Assembly: GCA_013396915.1 (NCBI GenBank)
Contig: VWZL01000433.1
Span: 124,001 to 188,000, forward strand
Length of the DNA stretch: 64,000 bases
Source of the DNA: Stercorarius parasiticus
Lineage: Eukaryota; Chordata; Aves; Charadriiformes; Stercorariidae
Direction of reading: 5' to 3'
A model generated the notes under the pieces. It saw only the letters and a program-made list of their open reading frames with translations. It had not been told where the DNA came from and ran no database searches. Positions 1 through 12,523 of the stretch are shown one piece after another. A program made the translations under genes and the position numbers. Every line of letters starts with the position of its first letter. Position 1 is the stretch's first letter.

Positions 1-117
1 CCTGCCATTGATATGAGTAAAACCAAACTAAGGGATAGCTCTTGCAAGCCTAGAGAGTACAATGAAGAACACGCCTTCTTCAAGTTCCATGTCACTACCT
101 GTGGCACTTCAGTAAGG
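1..117 (+). CDS. ZPAX: ZP gene, exon a (partial, first ZP-N segment)
   Basis: Open in frame from the window edge. It encodes [19 protein letters not shown] and then TTCGTSVR, which bears the first two ZP-N cysteines. It ends at a gtaagc donor (118-123). The 5' end of this exon is outside the window. Confidence 0.75.
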
Positions 118-3100
118 GTAAGCCCATGGCCGAAGCAGATACATCTGCTGGAAGTCTCTGTCTCTCCTGCATTTTCTCTTTTGTTCTCCTGCCCCAGCTC
201 CTGAGAAGATTCCATTTTTAATGAGCTTCCCATATGCACAGTTTGAAGGTGATCACATTATTTATGAAAATGAAATCTCTTATGAGAAAGAGACTCTTCC
301 AGGACAGAGCATACCAACAATCACGAGAGATCCAGACTACAGGTAGGAGCTCACTGACGCTGCTCGCTTTTGTACGGCTGCTGGAAAGTAAAAGTGAACA
401 CAAAAATGAACCTTTCTCCTATTATAGACTAACAGTATTGTGCTACTATCAAGCAAAAGAGACCCTAGTGCTAGGTGCCTTCGCTAGTGATCCATCCACA
501 TCACCTTCCTTTGGCTCCGGTACAATGGTACCCAGGTCAAATATTGCAGGTAGGAAAATCTCTTCCTCCGTTTTTAAACTTCTGTGACTCCTTCAGTTGT
601 AAGTTCCCTTGTTACTACTAAACAACCTCACTAACATTTCCTTTTCTGCAGTGTACAGAAGGGTAAGACAAGCGCTGAATGTAGTTTCAAGAGTGTCCAA
701 AGGTAAGTCTCCTCTTCAGAAAATCAGGAAAATTCCAAACGTGTTTTAATTTAAATAAAATTAAACAACAAAATCCCCTGACACTTTCTTGAGATGAATC
801 TTTCATGGAATTCTATGAGCCCAACGTGGCAATAATCAAGCCACCCGGGGAGCCTGTGTTTCTCGAGGTGGAGCTGAAAGACGAAAGCCCTGATGCTGAG
901 TTATACCTGGAAAACTGCTGGGTAACCGGGTCTCTAGACTTCAACAGCACCCCAAGATGGAACATCACTGTGGATGGGCAAGTAATCATTGAATGATCAA
1001 CACACTCCTCATCAAAGCCCTAATGCCTTTTAGATCTGTTGATCTGCTCTCTCAAATAGGTGCGAGATTAATGGCAGTGATTATGTTGCGGAGTTCTGTC
1101 CAGTAGCTGTTAGCCCCAGGGTGAGACATCCTGCTCATTTCAAAAGGCTAGCAGTAAGGACCCTGACACATCGACTGGAACAGGTAAGATTAAGTCAAAG
1201 ACTCACCTCCCACTCATGGAATCTGTCCTCTGAACCTCTTAGGACCACTTAAAAAATTAGCCAGTTTAAACACCACGCAGACTTAAGACCTAGCCAGCAT
1301 TCAACCTTGACTGGTGCACAGCTTTAATTTAGTTCTCTTCTCAAATCTGCCGTGCAATGCAGTTTTGAGATTGGACTGATTGGAGTAAACAAAAGAGTTT
1401 GGTATGTAAATATGATTTTTATATGGTGTTTCTGACTTTTTATAGGATCAGATTCATAGCACTTCATCTCAAAATGTCTGGAACAGAAAAGTCAATTTAT
1501 ATACCACAATATCCACATGAAGTTCAGCTCTGTTGTCTCCCATCTGTCCCAGCCAGTCAACCACCTCCTCAGATGCCAGCCCAATGGGCAGGGAAGTAGA
1601 GGCATGTGGGTTTGGTCTTACACTTTTGAGGTTCTGTCCTCCTCTAAGAGGTCTAAGAAGAGCAAATAAAATGCCAGGTCGCCTGAGGGTGCTTTGCTCC
1701 CAGTGCAGCCAGTTGAGTGGACTCTAGCACGTGTACTGCCACGGCAGTGCCCCTACCTCAACAGCTTAAGTAACCACATCATATTTTTTTGACTTGGCCT
1801 TTCATAAGCAGTTCAACTCGTGAACTTGCGAGAAATGAACATGACGCAATTCTGGCTTGTGCTCCTTCCTAAGTGCGCAGCTGCATCTAGCACTAGATTG
1901 AGTTTCTGTCTAGCTTTGATACACAGCCTCACTGAAGTGAGGTTTTAACTTCTCCTGTCTCAGCCTCTCAGTTACCAAACTGCCTGAGGGCTTCTTTGAC
2001 ACCAAATTTGAAATTCAAGGCAGGTTCAGCTAGAAGGTGCCACATGCAAGTGTTCAGACAAGCCTAAGTCTAATCAGCTGTAACTTCTGCAGAAGACAGA
2101 CAAAAGGCAAAACGACGCTCTGCAAAGAGGGATTTGATATGGACCAAATGGGTCTTTTTCTTCTTCTCAGGTGTATGTGCACTGTTTGGTGGCAGCCTGC
2201 TCTCCAACCAACGTACTGCCTGGCAGCCCCTGCCTAGGACAGTGCAGCTCACGCAGGGAGAGGAAGGGTAGGTGTCCGAAGAAAAACAGCCATTGCAAAG
2301 CCCTCCTGACCTGATGTTTTTAAGGGATTTAGGACCTCTGGTTTTGGCATCTGAAATGCCTTGAACATGGACTGTATAATATTACCTCATACTTTAATAC
2401 ATTAGCATCTAACGTGCAGCATGTATGTGTTCTTGAAAAACTACACAAATAATACACTGTATGTGACTCTCAGCCTTTCCAGGTCGCCATTCAGCCAGTC
2501 TCCAGGGCTACATACTCGCTGGACCAGTCTGGATTGTTGTTCCAGATCTAAGATGACGCATGTAAAGTGAACTTGGTAAGAACACCAGGCCCTGTGTACC
2601 CACCTGGAGAGGTCACCGTGCCTTGTGGCACAAGCAATGCATAGCCTGTCCTTCAAGACCTTAGAACAATAGGTTCTGGGACAAGAACTAGGGAAAAGGC
2701 AGGATTTGCAGTCTCCTGGTCTAAGCTTGAGCCCGTAAGAGAGAGGAGGAGAGCTACCTGCCAAGCCAAACACAGGTGGCACAGCTCTGGAGAAGATGCC
2801 AGCAGTAGAGCAGGGCATGTTGGAGTTGGGCTGTAGCAGGCAGCTTTGGAACCAGATGTTATTTCAACAGGTTTTCAACCAGACTGCCCCCAGCAGTCAG
2901 CACCATTCAGCCGAATGAAAATGGATCCCAAATTTTAAAAAACAAACACTAAGGCACAAATCACCACCTATTCCAAATTCTTTTGAAGGGTCCAAATCCC
3001 CCAAACTGTTCGGGTTTACCCTATAGCTTTGTCTGCTTTTGGAGAGCCAGAGCTATCCAGCTGTGTGCCCCAGCCTCACTCCTCACTTCACTCTGTGTGT

Positions 3101-3146
3101 GTCTCCAACAGCACCTGAAGGCTCTGCTGCGCTGGCTGCTTTCTAA
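1..3146 (+). CDS. ZPAX: ZP-domain egg-envelope glycoprotein, 3' part (probable ZPAX), 8 exons
   Basis: Zona pellucida (ZP) proteins polymerise through a bipartite ZP-N/ZP-C module to build the egg coat. Exons inferred from frame and splice sites: 1-117, 242-342, 428-549, 652-702, 794-977, 1060-1183, 2171-2267 and 3112-3146. All junction phases agree and there is no internal stop. The first exon runs off the left edge. ZP-N signatures are [14 protein letters not shown], then [12 protein letters not shown] and [11 protein letters not shown] signatures are [25 protein letters not shown] and [12 protein letters not shown], followed by a cysteine-rich [12 protein letters not shown] stretch. NST and NIT are possible N-glycosylation sites. 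Membership of the ZP family is clear from the ordered motifs. The name ZPAX rests on recalled family similarity and on position beside TTC32/WDR35; ZP4 or ZP2 relatives are the alternatives. The upstream part, with signal peptide and further domains, is missing. Confidence 0.72.
242..342 (+). CDS. ZPAX: ZP gene, exon b (ZP-N core)
   Basis: The acceptor is the gcacag ending at 241, chosen over the cag at 197 because only this one continues the reading frame: VR joins [17 protein letters not shown]. It ends in phase 2 at a gtagga donor. The I-Y-E-N-E motif is a hallmark of the ZP-N domain. Confidence 0.75.
428..549 (+). CDS. ZPAX: ZP gene, exon c
   Basis: The acceptor tattatag precedes the exon. 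Joined in phase 2 it gives the continuous motif [18 protein letters not shown], the usual ZP-N strand with its third conserved cysteine, then a Ser/Thr/Pro-rich linker. The donor is gtagga. Confidence 0.75.
652..702 (+). CDS. ZPAX: ZP gene, exon d (inter-domain linker)
   Basis: A 51-base exon after a strong cttttctgcag acceptor with a gtaagt donor. In phase 1 it reads [17 protein letters not shown], a basic linker between the ZP-N and ZP-C halves. Confidence 0.6.
794..977 (+). CDS. ZPAX: ZP gene, exon e (start of ZP-C)
   Basis: Phase 1 entry gives [11 protein letters not shown], then a ZP-C segment with [12 protein letters not shown] and two N-glycosylation sequons (NST, NIT). Frame with the next exon is kept only if the exon ends at 977, just before gcaagt, so the intron is of the GC-AG class. 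Confidence 0.72.
1060..1183 (+). CDS. ZPAX: ZP gene, exon f (ZP-C)
   Basis: After a caaatag acceptor the frame gives [17 protein letters not shown], followed by [13 protein letters not shown], typical of the ZP-C segment that precedes the V(Y/F)xHC strand. It ends phase 0 at gtaaga. Confidence 0.75.
2171..2267 (+). CDS. ZPAX: ZP gene, exon g (end of ZP-C, basic cleavage-like site)
   Basis: The acceptor is ttcttctcag. The exon opens with [12 protein letters not shown], the canonical final ZP-C strand, then [16 protein letters not shown] fits the minimal furin pattern R-X-X-R that in ZP proteins frees the ZP module from its C-terminal tail. Donor gtaggt, phase 1. Confidence 0.75.
3112..3146 (+). 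CDS. ZPAX: ZP gene, putative last coding exon
   Basis: A good pyrimidine-rich acceptor (tctccaacag) is followed by an in-phase tail [11 protein letters not shown] and a TAA stop at 3144-3146. A poly(A) signal about 370 bases further on supports a terminal exon. It encodes no hydrophobic membrane anchor, so an unseen alternative last exon cannot be excluded. Confidence 0.45.
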
Positions 3147-3514
3147 ACGGTGCAACTACACACAGGAGCTACCTCTTTCAGTGACCACCAGAACTATCTT
3201 GCTTGAAGCGAAAAGGCCAGAAAGACCAGACGGTGGGCTCAGGACAGCACCACAACACTGGAAAGTGCAGGGTCTGCTAACGGGATTAGTAAATGTTGTA
3301 ACCTGTTGCCTCTCTGAAGTGGCTACGAAAGAAAACTGGACAAAAAATAACCCAAGGCTGCAAAATAACACTTCTTGTTTCTTCCAGCTGTTGAAATACG
3401 GACTTGCAGATCCCCAAAATTATTCCAGCCCTGATTATGGCTGCTTCTTGTAATATTTCATAAAGTGACTGCCAATCCTCCCATGTGAATGTAAAGTGCA
3501 AATCTGAAAAGTGA

Positions 3515-3520
3515 AATAAA
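3515..3520 (+). terminator. Candidate poly(A) signal of the ZP gene
   Basis: AATAAA lies about 370 bases after the TAA stop, in an A/T-rich stretch. It would end a short 3' UTR starting at 3147. Confidence 0.45.
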
Positions 3521-4247
3521 AATATATAAAAAGTAATGATGTAGAGTGCAGAACATCTCCTTGCTAATGTGCAACAGCAACCATCTGGTACACCAACATT
3601 GGCTTCCAAGAGCCAAGCAATCTGCTACGTCGGGCCTCTTCCACATGCAACATGACGGCATGTTTTTTTTCTCATTAATGCAGATTTTTGTCTGTAACAT
3701 TGCATTGACCTGAGCTTCTTGGAAACTTGTTAGTTCCTCACTTTCCTCTCACCTGCCCAAGTAGGGAAAAGGCTAACTCTACAAAATGGGAGAAGACAGA
3801 CGCTCTAACACGAGTAAAAAGGACAACTCACCTGGTATTTTGTTTTCTGTGCCCACAGAAAAGATTTTTTAAAGAGAATAAAAATTATAAGGGTTATTTA
3901 CTATAGATCAAGGACAAACCAGACTCATGACCGCCTGTCGTCACTCTCAGGATGTGCCTGCACTGTAACTGAAGGTGTGCCTGCAGCACGAGTAGGTGTC
4001 CAACGGCAGTGAGGAGGGGGCAATCGCACCGATGACGATACGGGGTAATAACGCAGCCGTGTGCGGTCCCTGGTGGGTCTGCACAACTCGCGGCCTCTGT
4101 CCTCGCAGGCTGGCTGGGTTACGCACGCCCATCAGTGCACATATGTGGCACGCTTCCCGAAGGCTGCAGTCATGCCCGTGACGATTGCTGAATAAATGTA
4201 GTCTTAAAGCTGTATCTACCGAAGGATTAAGTTTCGTAAAAAGGAAT

Positions 4248-4274
4248 CGGGGGGTGGGGGGGTGGGGGGGTGGT
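4248..4274 (+). repeat. G-rich tract, potential G-quadruplex
   Basis: Three runs of six or seven G separated by single T, followed by further GG-T steps. Such long G runs with one-base loops are among the strongest predicted quadruplex formers. Confidence 0.7.
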
Positions 4275-6403
4275 GGTGCTGGCATCCCAAGACCCCCTCC
4301 AGCAGCAGCCCGGGGGATGCTGCCTTCTCTGCTGTATGAGCAGTGCACTCTACTGTCCAGAGCTAACACTGCAGAGCCAAGCAAGCTTACTGCTCCCACA
4401 CATCGTCCCAGAGAGAACATTCCCCATTTTTAATGTTAACAGTAACAAACCCATTAGTTTAGGTTAACTTTCTGTTAATCTAAAAAGCAGTCGTTTTGAA
4501 ATTTGTACACTGGGATGAAGTTTAAATTATCATGACCAAATGCTAGCTCTTCTTTTCCCAGTGCTCATGGGACACTGTCTAGTTCCACGACGATGAACAT
4601 CTGGTGTGGTGTTATGTCACCAAGGTTTACTCGCCCTACAGTCTTGCAAAGTAGATTCAGGTAAACTCCTCTGCAGTAAGTGGGATACCCCAGATCTTCC
4701 CCTTTTGCCGTGGGAAGCCAGGAAGGGTTCCAATAGTGTTCCATCGCCATTCTCCCACCACCCAGCAGATGGGGAGACCTTTCTCTGCTCAATACATTGG
4801 AAGGGAAAGGGAAGAGATGAGAGAGAACTGCATTCCCATTGCCACAGGCATTTCAGGTTCCCACATTCTCACAGGCAAGCCAGAGAAATTCCACATCCTT
4901 GGTTGCCTCCTCTAATCTTGGTTGCTGTTCATGGCAGATAATGTTTTTTACACTCAGTCACACAAGCGTGTTAGGGATAGGTATTCATTGTTTAGCTTCG
5001 AAGGTGTCTTGCCCAAGGTATTGCATGTCATATTGCTCTGCATCTAGGTTCTCCTGGGATTACCCCCTCTTCCCAGGTGCTGCAGTTGGAACTTCAGCAC
5101 TCAACTCATGTCCTAGATTTCAGTTTTCAGGCCTACTGGCTTAAACTCTTGGATTGGGCTTTCAGAAACCACTCTGGTCATACCACTATAGTCGAAAAAG
5201 CCTTCATTTTTCAGCCAACAGAGAGAAAAGGAATTAGGAAGGTGCGAGAGAGATGTTAAATGCACAGATAAAGGCACACAGGAGTCCCTATACAAGCCTG
5301 GAAAGCACTGAATCTTGGATCAGCCTATTTCATAGAAGAAGGAACCTGACTTGAAACCGAATGTTGCGATGTCTACGGCAGGGTTGGACTAGCTGTTCCT
5401 CGCTGGGAGATGAAGATATCCTTCAGGTACATTTCACATGCTTATTGCACAACACAAAGACGCGAATGATGAAAATCCTGATCACCGTGGGCCGTAGGAA
5501 GTGATGCTGTGGACTGCATCCAATCCCCGCTCATGGACCAACGGGATCCTTCAAGGAAAATCTTAGAAACAGTTAATCTTCAGAAACAGACTAGAGTTCA
5601 ACTCACAAGATCACAACACGCTGCTAGGTGGGCCTCCACGTTGACCAGACCTCACAGCAAACTTTTTTAATGAAAAGCAAGCAGCCCTTCCATCATGCAT
5701 GAAAGCCACAGGCTGAGGTCAAATCTGTTCTAACTGATCCAGCCTCTGCCTCTATTAAAAGGATTAGACAGACCAACAACAATCTGCTAACACAAAAGAA
5801 TATAGAATATTATCCTTCTACTAGCAATCTTCAGTTCTGAACACTGTTTTTGCCTCTTTCTAAACCCTTCCCTTTCTGATAGTCAGGGGAGAGCACAACC
5901 TGCATAGCTGAGCTTGACTGATACGAAGGCATTCTCTCCCCACAAAATTCGAATACTGCACCTTTCACTACTAATTTATTTTTTACCAAGGTCACCTACT
6001 AAACAGGACAGTGCATAGTGCAGTCCTTAGTTGTAACAGCCAAAGATTTTCAGGTTTTTAATGCTGATTTATCACTGTTGTTCACTCGGGGTGAAAGAGT
6101 TCCTCCATGGAAGAGGAACGTATTCTGGCCACTTGACGACCTAGCCCTTTCCCCTCAACGTGCCGCAGCCTTCCCTTTGGAATGGCTCTCCTTGTTCCCC
6201 ACACTGTATCTCACACTAAACATATATGAAACACTTCTCATACTGCTCCGTGCCCTACTAACCTGGGATTTTCTCATCGTTTCCTACCTTTCTGCAAAAG
6301 CCAGGGAAAGGCTGCAAGTGGTGTGACAACTCCTCCTCCTGTGTTGCAGTAGAAGGACAAACAGGGTACTAGGGAAAAGCAGAGGGTGATGATGCTATTC
6401 TTT

Positions 6404-6436
6404 GCCTTCCAACCTGGACGATACTATGATTCTCTG
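6404..6436 (+). mobile_element. Probable CR1 3' tail remnant
   Basis: The words ccttccaacctgg and actatgattct resemble the end of CR1 elements (compare 9268-9302). Only about 30 bases are recognisable, so this is tentative. Confidence 0.4.
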
Positions 6437-7654
6437 AGCAAGTAAGATCTTAGAGACTGTTGTTCCAGATACTGAAAAAAAAAGAAAAAAAAACCAAACC
6501 ACCACATTCTGAAATGTATTGAGGAAATCACTTATTTTTTTCTAAGTTTAAAGGTAAATCACCAGGTGAGAACACTGTTACTTGCTGCCAAATTAATCCC
6601 AGCGATGGGGAACAAACTAAACGAGGGGCTGCCAGTGAAAGCTGCGTGAAGGGAAGAGTCAAGGGCTTTTGGAGAGCCGGTTTATAGGTAGGAAACCTTG
6701 GGAAAGCAGCTGTGAATTATTCACGTCTGAAACATTTCTGGCCAGAATAAAGAGGCAGTCAATGTACATTAGCAACAACCACCTGTTGGACTTGCTGGTT
6801 CAGTGCCACGGCTTTGACCAGCAAAGGCTTCGCGAGGGTGATGGATCAGGCAGACAGGATTAACCCAGACGCTCTACAGAGGTTTGTAATTCTCAAGCAG
6901 AGACAACCCCTAAAGCCCAATGAAGGTGTAAAGCCACCGTACCGCTGCACAGCAACGCATCCAAAGCACACAACCCCTGCTCCTTTTACAAGCTGAGAGG
7001 TTGTCTGAATTTCATGTGGAAACACTACGTTAAAAGGATTTTACTACTCTCTATTAGACTTTCAATTCTTAAAGGATTACGAACAGGAAACCTTGCAGGA
7101 GAAGGGGAGTTACTAAACACATCCTCCTCTTCAATTTTTTTTTTATATCAATAGCGGTGGTTTATAATTTTTCAACAGGCCTGAGTGAAAGAACACCACA
7201 CAATACTATTTAATAATTTCAGACTGAAAACCCCAATTAGTCTTACAATGTAAGGCCAAAGAACTGACTCATGTGTGCATGCGAAAAGGGAAAATGTGTG
7301 CGAGAACCTTACCGGCCAAAAATTACCTTGAAAGATTTCCAAATTGTGCCGAAATGCACCCATGACAGTTCTTCTTTTTACAGGAGAGAGAAGGAAATAC
7401 TGTGGAGAATCTGCAATAAAATTGCTCCCAGTCCAGTGAGATACCTCTGGGCCAACAATGAATGCATTTGGAGTAATTGAGCAGCACTCACAAAACAACA
7501 CAAGCTGGGAAGTAGGAGGGATATTATTAATAGCATCTTTGTTTTCTAAACATTTATTTGCTGTTAATCTTCTGATTTTTATCTGTATCCTATTATTTAA
7601 ACAGTGTTCTGTGCAGAACCACATCTGTGATCTCTCAAAGTAAAACTTCATAGG

Positions 7655-9302
7655 TCATGTTCCTGGTCACCCGGGACGTGGAGAAGGCTGAGGTACTCAG
7701 TAATTTTTTGCCTTGGGTCTAACCACACTATCCAAGTCACAGAAAGCAAAGGCAGGGACAGTGAGAATGAGGAACCATAGAAGAAGATCAAGTACGAGAC
7801 CATCTAAGGAACCTGAAGCTACACAAGTCCATGGGACCTTATGAAATCCACTCATGGGTTCTGAGGGAACTGGCCTATGAAGTTGCTAAGCCACTATCTA
7901 TCATATTTGAGAAGTCATGGCAATCTGGTGAAGTTCCCACTGACTGGAAAAGGGGAAACATAATCCCCATTTTCAAAAAGGGAAAAAAGACTCAGGGAAG
8001 TACAGGACAGCCAGTCTCACCTGTGCCCAGCAAGATCACAAGAGTAGATCCTCCTGGAATCTCTGCTAAGGCACATGGAAAATAAGGAGGTGATTGGTGA
8101 CACCCAACATGGCTTCACCAAGGGCAAATTTGGTGGCCATCTAAGACAGCATTACAGCATTGGTCAATAAGGGGAGACCAGCAGATGTCATCTACCTGGG
8201 CTTGTGCAAAGCATTTGACACTATCACACACAACATCCTTGTGTCTAAATTGGAGAGACATGGATTTGACGGATGGACCACGCGGTGGATAAGGAACTGG
8301 CTGGATGGTCACACTCCAAGAGTCATGGTCAACAGCTCGATGTCCAAGTGGTGACCAGTGACAAGTGACATTTCTCAGGGGTCAGTACTGGGACTGGTGC
8401 TGTTCAACATCTTTGTCGGTGACGTGGACAGTGGGGTGGAGTGCACCCTCAGCAAGTTTTCTAACACCACCAAGCTGTGGGGCGCAGTCAACACACTGGA
8501 GGGAAGGGTTGGGATACCATCCAGAGGGACCTTGGCAGGCTTGAGAGATGGGCCCGTACCAGCCTCATGAAGTTCAACAAGGCCAAGTGCAAGGTCCTGC
8601 ACATGAGTTGGGGCAATATCTCAAGCAGAAATACAGGCTGGGCGGAGAACGGACTGAGAGCAGCCCTAACGAAAAGGACTTGGGTGTGTTGGTGGATGAG
8701 CAGCTCAGAAAGCCAACTGCATCCTAGGCTGCATCAAAAGCAGTGTGGCCAGCAGGTCGAGGGAGGTGATTCTGCCCCTCTAGTCTGCTCTGGTGAGACT
8801 CCAGCTGGAGTACTGCATGCAGCTCTGGAGCCCCCAACATAAGAAACACGTGGACCTGTTGGAGAGAGTCCAGAGGAGGACCATGACGATGATCAGAGGG
8901 CTGGAACACCTCTCCTATGAGGACAGGTTGAAAGAGTTGGGGTTGTTCAGCCTGGAGAAGGCTCCGGGGAGATCTTATAGTGTCCTTCCAGTACCTGAAG
9001 GGGACCTACAGGAAAGATGGGGAGGGACTCTTTGTCAGGGATTTTAGTGAGGTAGCCGTTTTGAACTGAGGGATTTAGATTAGATATTAGGAAGAAATTC
9101 TTTACTGTCAGGGTGGTGAGGCACTGGAACAGGTTGCCCAGGGAAGTTGTGGAGGCCCCATCCCTGGAAGTGTTCGAGGCCAGGTTGGATGGGGCTTTGA
9201 GCAGCCTGGTTTAGTGGGAGGTGTCCCTGCCCATGGCAAGGGGTTGGAACTAGGTGATCTTTAAGGTCCCTTCCAATTCTAACCATTCTATGATTCTATA
9301 AT
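7655..9302 (+). mobile_element. CR1 LINE, 5'-truncated and decayed
   Basis: Translation in shifting frames follows the CR1 reverse transcriptase: EKAEVL, then [136 protein letters not shown] (given here as separate motifs of one stretch in part). The 3' end carries the typical ttccaattctaaccattctatgattctat tail in abbreviated form at 9268-9302. Frameshifts and stops break the frame, and the FADD-type catalytic box reads FSNT, so the copy is dead. It sits between the convergent ZP and TTC32 genes. Confidence 0.93.
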
Positions 9303-10590
9303 CAACTGTTCATATATTTTCTTGGCATGCTAAATCAGGAACAGGCTTAGTTCTAGTTCACCTTCTCGCCATCAACTAAAAGTTGGTAAAATTTCTCAAT
9401 TTTTGAGACTGAGGTGGCATGAAAAGTGCCAAGTCCTTAAAAATATACTTAAATGTTGTTTTGGAAACAGAGCACTAAGATATAAAAATGGAAGCAAACC
9501 ACATGCTTAATATATCCAAAAAAGTCCAAAATTAAACTTTGGGGGGAAAAAAAACCCCAAAACCAAAACCAAAACAAACACAGCCTGCTTTCCAAACTGT
9601 AAATGGTTACATTTTGCTATCACACATGAAATTTACGTAACTTCAAAACTGCTGCTGTCCAATGTCATGAAGCAAGAGAGGTAAATGCAGCTCTTCCTCA
9701 GCCCCCTGCTCCAAATTTGCTCATTGCAGCTGTTGCAGAGTTTCTCAAGTCTGTTCTTGCTACTTACCCCAAAGCAAGCTCTGTACTTGTGCAGGCTCCA
9801 GGACCATCCAGGGAGAAACTCACCATAAGCAGCAGAACTGTCATTAGCGTAATTTATTTAAAAAAAAATTCCTTATGCTCATGCGGGCAAAGACTATTTC
9901 TTTCATTAGAACTTGTATTACTATGAACATGCAAGGGTTTTTCTTATTGATGATTCAGCAATGGTCCCTCCCATCACGTGAGAAGTGAAGCTGCCTGGGT
10001 ACTTACAGCCAGCTCAATCAGATTTCACATTGTATTTTTCAAGCAATCGACCTTTTTCAACAAAAGGAGAAAGTCACGAGTCCTACTGTGAACAGCCCAG
10101 CTACATTCTCTACCATAAGCTCTTTACAGACAATCGTGATATAAAAAAGTACATGTTCATTTTTATTCACACAATTATTTATCTGTCCAATACTTTTACA
10201 GTGGGATTACAAAAATAGGTATGCTCTGTTCCTACCTGTTTATGTAATGTAAAACTACCTCCAGGAGTGAACGGACATACAAAGGACTGAATTCTCATAC
10301 CATGTTCCTCCTGCAAGGTACAGATGGCGTTACCTAAAAAGATCTTACCGGTTTCATTAAGTTTTTTTAATACAGAAACACTCTGAAGTGAAAAATCAGT
10401 TACCATAGCATCTGAAGTACAGCACCTTATAATTAACAATTGCACTTTTAGCTTAAGTCCAATTTACGTTTAAATGTGGACAAACACTATCACTGCTAAA
10501 TCACTGTACTTCTCACACGCTCCAATCTTAAGTATTTAAATGGTTTATGCAGTTTGCTTTTTCTTCCCAATGAAAGACTGTTTAAAACAA
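9303..10590. other. Intergenic, no gene recognised
   Basis: AT-rich sequence between the CR1 tail and the 3' end of TTC32. It includes a short CCAAAA-type simple repeat near 9552-9580 and otherwise nothing I can identify. Confidence 0.6.
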
Positions 10591-10614
10591 TCTATGGAAG
10601 AGTACAAAGACAGT

Positions 10615-10620
10615 TTTATT
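10615..10620 (-). terminator. TTC32: Candidate poly(A) signal of TTC32
   Basis: AATAAA on the minus strand about 290 bases after the TTC32 stop codon. It gives a compact 3' UTR of about 0.3 kb. Confidence 0.6.
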
Positions 10621-10910
10621 AAGAGAACTAGACTTCATTAGCTGTTACTGAGCTTCCAACCCCTTTATGAAGTACTTCTGTACAAAATCTGTACAAGTAT
10701 CTCACATAATCTAACACTGTTCTTTTCCTCACCACTAGCAACATCCAAACATAGTTTCTTTTGCATCATAATCCATTTTTAACTTATCTACTCAAGAATG
10801 AGGTTTCTTCAGTAGGTCATAACAGATGTGAATGGTCTTGTGTTTCATCCATCAATGACAAAAATCACACAAATGCTTAGCAAAACATTTTCACACCACT
10901 AGCTGCCATT

Positions 10911-12476
<1,566 letters not shown>

Positions 12477-12523
12477 GNCCCCCTCCCCCCCACCACCGCG
12501 GGTCCTGCTGGTGACGCGCGGAA

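Larger units (their letters stand above)
3541..7654. other. Intergenic, no gene recognised
   Basis: About 4 kb between the end of the ZP gene and a CR1 element. Short open frames exist on both strands, but none shows a domain or consistent splice structure. It holds a G-rich tract (4248-4274) and a probable old CR1 tail near 6404-6436; otherwise I see nothing I can name. Confidence 0.6.

Noticed and set aside
182..241. ZP exon b starting at 198 after the upstream cag
   Set aside because: That start puts exon b out of frame with the preceding exon and gives a stop within eight codons; the acceptor at 241 keeps the frame and the FEGD junction.
2983..3453. 156-codon open frame on the plus strand
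   Set aside because: It runs through the ZP gene's last intron, acceptor and 3' UTR in a different phase; no domain.
3947..4420. 157-codon minus-strand open frame
   Set aside because: It crosses the G-rich tract (proline run) and shows no family similarity or splice context.
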